DNA of 64,000 bases from Blastochloris tepida (GTDB lineage: Bacteria; Pseudomonadota; Alphaproteobacteria; Rhizobiales; Xanthobacteraceae): NCBI RefSeq assembly GCF_003966715.1, contig NZ_AP018907.1, positions 3,646,001 to 3,710,000 of the forward strand, in the 5' to 3' direction. This document shows, one piece after another, positions 59,237 to 64,000 of this stretch. The stretch's first letter is position 1. Every line of letters begins with the position of its first letter. Under the pieces are notes generated by a model. The model made no database searches, had not been told where the DNA came from, and worked only from the letters and a program-made list of their open reading frames with translations. The position numbers were made by a program, and so were the translations under genes.

Positions 59237-61639
59237 TCAGCCGCCGGTGCGCGCCAGGGCGGCGAGGGCCTGGTCGGTCAGCTCGGCCAGGAGACGGTCG
59301 GCGTCGAGCCGGGTCTTGGCGATCTGCAGCCATGGCGTTGCGATCTTGACGAGATCGGGCGGCAACTGGCCGACCGTGGCGATGGCGCCGGCCAGATCGC
59401 CGCGCGACAATTGCGACTGGACACGGCCGACCAGCGCGGCGGGCGTGTCGCCCTCCATGCCGGGGGTCGGCCGGAAACGCACCAGCCCTTCGGCGCTGCG
59501 CGCCAGCTTGTTCAGCACCGCGCTGATGTCGTCGGCCGGCTCGTCGCGGGGCACGTTCGACAGAAGCTGGCTCACCAGATCGTCGAACCGGCCCTGCACC
59601 TCGCGCAGCGTCGGCACGCCGCTGTTGGCGATGCCTTCGAGGGCCTTGAGCCGCTCATAGCCCGGCCCGGCCAGCGTCATCGCCGCGTCGTATTCGGAGC
59701 GGAACGGCCGGCCCTCGTCGAGCGCGGTTCGCAGCGCCCCGAGCGCCACCGGCCAGGCGATCATTCGGCTCGGCGCCGCCGCGAGCTGCAGGCGCTGGTC
59801 GAGCGCCACCACCCGGCCGGGCAGGCTCGACAGTTCGGCGAGCTTCCGGTCGATCGCCGTGAGCTGGTCGGGCAGCGGCGTCGCCGCGGCGGCGGCGCGC
59901 TGGGCCGCCTCGCCCGCCGTGGTCGCCAGCCGGATCGCCTCCTCGGCGCCATGGGCGGCGCTGTCGATCTTGGCCTCCAGGCCCTTGACCTGGGTCTGCA
60001 GGGCGCCGACGCGGGCGTCCTCGCCGGCAGATCCGCCGCCGGACGAGCCGGCCGCCGGAGCCGCTTCGGCTTCGCGCGCCTGGGTCTCCAGCGCCGCGAT
60101 GCGGGCGTCGAGCCGCGACAGCGCCTGGGCGGCCCGCTCCAGCTCGGTGAGGCGGTTGGCGAGCACGTCGATCTGGTCGAGCTTGGCGATGATGGCCGGG
60201 TCGGGCTCGGCCGGCGCCGCCGGGGCGGGCGCAGGTGCGGGCACAGGCGCCGGCTCGGGCCGGCTTTCGAGGGCGGAGAGGCGGGTCTCGGCCACCTGCA
60301 GGCGGGCCTGCGCCTCAAGCAGCGGGCCGGGATCGGCGCCGAGCGGCGGCAGGATGCCGGTATAGGTCAGCGCGCCGGCCGCCACCGCACCGGCCAAGAG
60401 GCCGGCGAAGGTGCCGCCGACGATCGCGCCGCCGCGGCCGCGCGACGGGGGCGGGGCGGAAACGGGCTCTCTGGCCTCCGGCGTCTTCGACTCCGGCTCC
60501 TCCGTTTCCTGCGCCTTCGTTTCCTGCGCCCTTGTGTCTTGCGCCGTCGTTTCCTGCGTCTCCTGCGTCGAGCCTTCCTGTGCCGGAGCTTCATGCGCCG
60601 GAGCTTCCTGCGCCTTCGTCTCTTCGGATGTCTCCGGCGCCTTGGCCTCCTCGGCAGCCGGGGCCTCGCCGGCCGGCGCGGCGGACGTCTCGGCGTTCTC
60701 GATGGCTGCGACCTCGATTTCCGCCGGTCCGGCGGCCGCCTTACGCGTGTCGTCCGCCGACGACGGGATCCTCTCCAAGGCGCTGGTCTCCTTCGCGGTC
60801 GTCTCGCTCGTTTCGGTGTCGATCCTGGGGGCCGGTTCGGTGGGCGTCTGCCCGGGCCTGTTCGGCACGTCGTCGGTTGCTTGTGATGCCATCGCCGTCC
60901 TCCCACGTGTCACGTCGCACGCGTCACCCGCTTGTCGTCCGAAGGGCAACAGGTCGAGCAGACTGCCTTCGTCCGGTGTCGCTGCGATGCGCACAACCGC
61001 GCCGCTCGCCACCAGCGGCTCGGCCACCCTCGGCGACAGCGCATAATGTTGCAGCCCCACGACAGCATCATAAACGCCGTCACGGATGCCCGCCGCCAGC
61101 AGAGTTTCGCAGCTTCGGCGGGAGTAGTGCAGTATTCCGTCGATTCGTCCCGCTGACAACGCCGCGAGCGTAGGCTCGGCGAGATGTTCAGCGGGTTCTG
61201 CGCGGTAGGCGACGACCGTTTCCACCGCGATGCCGCGGGGCTCCAGCGCCGCCTTCAGGTCGCCGGCGCGGTCCTCGCCGGCCACCCACAGCACCCGCTC
61301 GCCGGGAATCAGGCATTTGGCCAGCACGTCCGCCAGGTCGGCCACGTCGCCCTCGGCGGAGGTGACGTCGGTGAAGCCGGCGGCGAGCGCCACCTCGCGG
61401 GTGCGGCGGCCGACGGTGAACACCGGCAGGCCGGAATAGAACACCCAGACCAGCTCGGCCGCGGCCCGGGCGCCGTTGACGCTGGTCAGCGCCACGGCAT
61501 CGAAACGGTTTGCCGGCGGCGTCGCCGCCACCGGCACGATGGTCATCAGGGGATCGAGCAGCGCCTCGTGGCCGCGGGCCATGAGCGCGGCCCGGGTTCG
61601 GCTGGCCCCGGGCTCCGGCCGCGTGACCAGCAGGCGCAT
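59237..61639 (-). CDS. hemD: HemD (uroporphyrinogen-III synthase) fused in frame to a mitofilin-like membrane protein
   Basis: 800 residues in one open frame. Residues 1 to about 240 are HemD: R-L-L-V-T-R-P-E-P at the start, T-S-V-N-G-A-R, T-V-G-R-R-T-R-E-V-A and the late H-Y-S-R-R-S. HemD closes hydroxymethylbilane to uroporphyrinogen III. From M250 the sequence is a COG4223/mitofilin-like protein: acidic Glu/Thr/Ala-rich region, one membrane helix (G-G-T-F-A-G-L-L-A-G-A-V) near residue 405, coiled-coil region and a C-terminal domain. No stop separates the two. An internal ATG at 60892 with gggagga upstream could also start the second protein independently. Confidence 0.85.
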   Translation of the reverse strand: MRLLVTRPEPGASRTRAALMARGHEALLDPLMTIVPVAATPPANRFDAVALTSVNGARAAAELVWVFYSGLPVFTVGRRTREVALAAGFTDVTSAEGDVADLADVLAKCLIPGERVLWVAGEDRAGDLKAALEPRGIAVETVVAYRAEPAEHLAEPTLAALSAGRIDGILHYSRRSCETLLAAGIRDGVYDAVVGLQHYALSPRVAEPLVASGAVVRIAATPDEGSLLDLLPFGRQAGDACDVTRGRTAMASQATDDVPNRPGQTPTEPAPRIDTETSETTAKETSALERIPSSADDTRKAAAGPAEIEVAAIENAETSAAPAGEAPAAEEAKAPETSEETKAQEAPAHEAPAQEGSTQETQETTAQDTRAQETKAQETEEPESKTPEAREPVSAPPPSRGRGGAIVGGTFAGLLAGAVAAGALTYTGILPPLGADPGPLLEAQARLQVAETRLSALESRPEPAPVPAPAPAPAAPAEPDPAIIAKLDQIDVLANRLTELERAAQALSRLDARIAALETQAREAEAAPAAGSSGGGSAGEDARVGALQTQVKGLEAKIDSAAHGAEEAIRLATTAGEAAQRAAAAATPLPDQLTAIDRKLAELSSLPGRVVALDQRLQLAAAPSRMIAWPVALGALRTALDEGRPFRSEYDAAMTLAGPGYERLKALEGIANSGVPTLREVQGRFDDLVSQLLSNVPRDEPADDISAVLNKLARSAEGLVRFRPTPGMEGDTPAALVGRVQSQLSRGDLAGAIATVGQLPPDLVKIATPWLQIAKTRLDADRLLAELTDQALAALARTGG
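60892..60905 (-). promoter_or_regulatory. Internal ribosome binding site and ATG within the hemD-mitofilin ORF
   Basis: On the minus strand gggaggacggcg precedes the ATG at 60892 with ideal spacing. This is exactly where the mitofilin-like protein would start in genomes with separate genes. Confidence 0.65.
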
Positions 61640-61643
61640 CGCC

Positions 61644-62600
61644 TCAGGCTCCGGCCAGAGCGGCGAAGAACGCCGGACCCGCCCGCCCGCGCAGCTCGCG
61701 GCCGGCATCGGCGCCGAGGGCTGCGGCTTCCGTCACCGATCCCTCGCGGGTGGTGTCGTGGGCCTCGCTGCCGTCCGGCATCAGGATGATGCCGGCGAAC
61801 GACAGCCGGTCGCCCGTCACCGTGGCGTGGCCGCCGATCGGCGTGCGGCAGGAGCCGTCGAGCTCGTGCAGGAAGGCGCGCTCGGCGGCCAGCGCCCGCT
61901 CGGTCGCCGGCTCGTTGATCGCCGCCATCAGCTCGCGGGTGCGGGTGTCGTCCTCGCGGCACTCGATGGCGATGGCGCCCTGGCCGACCGCCGGGATGAA
62001 GTCGGATGCCTCGATGATGGTGGCGGTGACGCCCTCGGGCAGCCGGTCGATCAGGCCGAGACGCTTCAGGCCGGCCAGCGCCAGCAGCGTGGCGTCGATC
62101 GCGCCCTCGCCCACCTTGCGCAGCCGGGTCTCGACATTGCCGCGCAGCAGCGACACGTCGAGGTCGGGCCGGGTGCGCTTGACCATCGCCTGCCGGCGCA
62201 GCGAGGCCGAGCCGACCTTGCCGCCCTGCGGCAGGCCGGCAAGCCCGCCCGGCGCGCGGCTGATCAGCACGTCGCGGACGTCCTCGCGCGGCAGGAAGGC
62301 CGGCAGCATCAGGCCCGGCGGCAGCACGGTCGGCAGATCCTTGGAGGAATGCACCGCGATGTCGATCTGGCCCGCCAGCATCGCGTCCTCGATCTCCTTG
62401 GTGAACAGCCCCTTGCCGCCGGCCTGGGACAGCGCGCGGTCGAGGATCTGGTCGCCGATCACCTTGATGATGTCGATCCGGATGTCGTCCTCGGGCACGC
62501 CGTGGGCGGCGGCGAGCCGGCGGCGGGTTTCATAGGCCTGCGCAAGCGCAAGGGCACTGCCCCGGGTACCGAGGCGAAGGAACGGAGAAGATTGCGTCAT
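61644..62600 (-). CDS. hemC: Porphobilinogen deaminase (hydroxymethylbilane synthase)
   Basis: 318 residues. [14 protein letters not shown] near the start, H-S-S-K-D-L-P-T, the S-L-R-R-Q-A substrate site and the dipyrromethane-cofactor cysteine in [11 protein letters not shown] are all present. It links four porphobilinogen units; HemD, encoded 4 bases downstream, closes the ring. The ATG at 62600 gives the standard N-terminus. Divergent from tsaD. Confidence 0.96.
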   Translation of the reverse strand: MTQSSPFLRLGTRGSALALAQAYETRRRLAAAHGVPEDDIRIDIIKVIGDQILDRALSQAGGKGLFTKEIEDAMLAGQIDIAVHSSKDLPTVLPPGLMLPAFLPREDVRDVLISRAPGGLAGLPQGGKVGSASLRRQAMVKRTRPDLDVSLLRGNVETRLRKVGEGAIDATLLALAGLKRLGLIDRLPEGVTATIIEASDFIPAVGQGAIAIECREDDTRTRELMAAINEPATERALAAERAFLHELDGSCRTPIGGHATVTGDRLSFAGIILMPDGSEAHDTTREGSVTEAAALGADAGRELRGRAGPAFFAALAGA

Positions 62601-62712
62601 GAGGCAGGCCGATGTTACGCCAACGTGAGACATGCGCAAAAAAGCGCGGGCGGACGCGGATATGACGTATCCGCTTGGGGATCAAGCTGAGGGCCGGAAC
62701 GCGGTGACGGAC

Positions 62713-63768
62713 ATGCTCGTACTCGGGCTGGAGACGACGTGCGACGAAACCTCCGCCGCGGTGGTGCGCCGCCACGAGGACGGTCGCGGTGAAATCCTGT
62801 CGAATGTCGTTCTATCCCAAGTTTCCGCCCATGCCGAGTACGGAGGCGTGGTTCCCGAGATCGCGGCCCGCGCCCATGTCGAGGCGCTGGACGGCATCGT
62901 CGCCCAGGCGATGGCGGAGGCGCGAATCGGCTTCAGCCACCTCAACGCGGTCGCCGCCGCCGCCGGCCCCGGCCTGATCGGCGGGGTGATCGTCGGGTTG
63001 ACCACCGCCAAGGCGATCGCGCTCGCCGCCGGCAAGCCGCTGGTGGCGGTCAACCATCTGGAGGCGCACGCGCTGTCGCCGCGCCTCGTCGGCAAGCTCG
63101 GCTTCCCCTATTGCCTGCTGCTGGTCTCGGGCGGCCACACCCAGATCGTCGCGGTGCTCGATGTCGACCGCTTCGAGCGGCTCGGCACCACCATCGACGA
63201 CGCGGTGGGCGAGGCGTTCGACAAGGTCGGCAAGATGCTGAGCCTGCCCTATCCGGGCGGGCCGCGGGTCGAGGCCGCAGCATCGCGCGGCAATCCGCGG
63301 CGATTCGCCTTCCCGCGGCCGATGCTGGGCCGGCACGAGCCGGATTTCTCGCTGTCCGGCCTCAAGACGGCGGTGCGGCTCGCCGCCGAGGCGATCGCGC
63401 CGCTGTCGGAGACCGACGTCGCCGATCTGTGCGCCTCGTTCCAGGCGGCGGTGGTGGAGGTGATCGAGGACCGGCTGCGCATGGGCCTGCGGCTGTTCGG
63501 CAGCCGCTTCGGCAAGCCCAAGGGACTGGTGATCGCCGGCGGCGTCGGCGCCAACAAGGCGATCCGGGCCGCGCTCGACCGCATCGCCGCCGAGAACGCG
63601 CTGCGGCTGCTGATGCCCCCGGCGTCGCTGTGCACCGACAACGGCGCCATCATCGCCTGGGCCGGGGCCGAGCGGCTGGCGCTGGGCATGACCGACGACC
63701 TCGACTGCCCGCCGCGGGCACGCTGGCCGCTCGGCCTGCCGCTCAAGATCGAGGCGACCGAACCGTGA
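62713..63768 (+). CDS. tsaD: tRNA N6-threonylcarbamoyltransferase TsaD
   Basis: 351 residues, Kae1/Qri7/YgjD family. It transfers threonylcarbamoyl to A37 of ANN-decoding tRNAs. G-L-E-T-T-C-D-E-T near the start, the metal-binding H-V-E-A near 110 (H-A-H-V type block R-A-H-V-E-A), N-H-L-E-A-H, S-G-G-H-T-Q and G-G-V-G-A-N-K are visible. Alternative starts are GTG 62704, better spaced from gaggg, and ATG 62662. The stop overlaps the gpsA GTG. Confidence 0.94.
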   Translation: MLVLGLETTCDETSAAVVRRHEDGRGEILSNVVLSQVSAHAEYGGVVPEIAARAHVEALDGIVAQAMAEARIGFSHLNAVAAAAGPGLIGGVIVGLTTAKAIALAAGKPLVAVNHLEAHALSPRLVGKLGFPYCLLLVSGGHTQIVAVLDVDRFERLGTTIDDAVGEAFDKVGKMLSLPYPGGPRVEAAASRGNPRRFAFPRPMLGRHEPDFSLSGLKTAVRLAAEAIAPLSETDVADLCASFQAAVVEVIEDRLRMGLRLFGSRFGKPKGLVIAGGVGANKAIRAALDRIAAENALRLLMPPASLCTDNGAIIAWAGAERLALGMTDDLDCPPRARWPLGLPLKIEATEP

Positions 63769-64000
63769 CCTGCTATTCCGCCATCGGAGTTGCCGGCGCC
63801 GGGGCCTGGGGCACCGCGCTGGCCAATGCCGCCGCCCGCGCCGGCCGGCGCGTCGTGCTGTGGACGGTGTTCCCCGACCACGCCCAGGACATGATCCGCA
63901 CCCGCGAGAACAAAATGTTCCTGCCGGGGGTGCCGATCGCCCCGGACATCGAGATCACCGCCGACCTCGCGGTGCTGGCCGAGACCTCCGCCATCCTGAT
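63765..64000 (+). CDS. gpsA: Glycerol-3-phosphate dehydrogenase [NAD(P)+] (5' part)
   Basis: Partial: 78 codons to the window edge. It starts at GTG 63765 overlapping the tsaD TGA. The Rossmann motif [13 protein letters not shown] and the following N-K-M-F-L-P-G-V segment identify GpsA, which makes sn-glycerol-3-phosphate for phospholipids. The tsaD-gpsA pair is a conserved alphaproteobacterial arrangement. Confidence 0.92.
   Translation, partial: MTCYSAIGVAGAGAWGTALANAAARAGRRVVLWTVFPDHAQDMIRTRENKMFLPGVPIAPDIEITADLAVLAETSAIL

Overview
The window is GC-rich chromosomal DNA from an alphaproteobacterium, most likely of the order Hyphomicrobiales (Rhizobiales). The evidence is gene content: an EcfG-NepR-PhyR general stress response locus, the DUF2794 / DUF1223 / acnA / ccmABCDG neighbourhood, CobS-CobT, the rplU-rpmA-acetyltransferase-obgE-proB order, a HemY / mitofilin-like / HemD / HemC block and glnK-amtB with a sigma-54-like promoter. 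I do not assign a genus. Almost all of it is housekeeping core genome; the accessory material is small and sits in intergenic gaps.

Layout. 1-2144: end of an unidentified gene, an ABC1/UbiB-type atypical kinase and a single-domain response regulator. 2803-14835: a complete glycogen operon, glgP-glgB-glgC-glgA followed by one ORF fusing GlgX (debranching) to MalQ (4-alpha-glucanotransferase); the last four genes are chained by ATGA overlaps. 14987-16919: a DUF2934 protein with a histone-H1-like tail and a ubiquinone-type hydroxylase. 17073-20609: tesB, then glnK-amtB, followed by a small SHOCT-like gene trapped between two copies of the amtB 3' end and terminator. 20735-25281: ftsK, lolA, xthA. 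25435-29406: DUF429, leuD, metallopeptidase, a PRC-barrel protein, phhB and thpR, with several palindromic repeats. 29470-36084: arylesterase, an ABC exporter pair, zinc-ribbon protein, BI-1 protein, GNAT, DUF2794. 36468-43286: DUF1223, acnA, ccmABCDG. 43335-48517: bolA, J-domain protein, cobS-cobT, phytase-like esterase. 48667-53578: rplU, rpmA, GNAT, obgE, a toxin-antitoxin insertion, proB. 53712-56327: KGG stress protein, ecfG-nepR and divergent phyR. 56328-57010: repeats. 57011-64000: a 57-aa membrane protein, tRNA-Thr(CGT), hemY, a hemD-mitofilin-like fused ORF, hemC, tsaD and the start of gpsA.

Most interesting points. (1) Five exact matches to the EcfG promoter pattern GGAAC-N16-CGTT lie upstream of phyR, nepR-ecfG, the KGG gene, the PRC-barrel gene and the response regulator, defining a local stress regulon. 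(2) A compact antitoxin-toxin pair interrupts obgE-proB; its antitoxin joins a DUF7662-like N-terminus to a Phd/VapB-like neutralising tail. (3) An almost exact ~88-bp duplication of the amtB end plus terminator brackets a foreign-looking 80-aa gene. (4) A palindromic repeat family ends exactly at the stop codon of four different genes. (5) Two uncommon ORF fusions are present: GlgX-MalQ and HemD-mitofilin-like.
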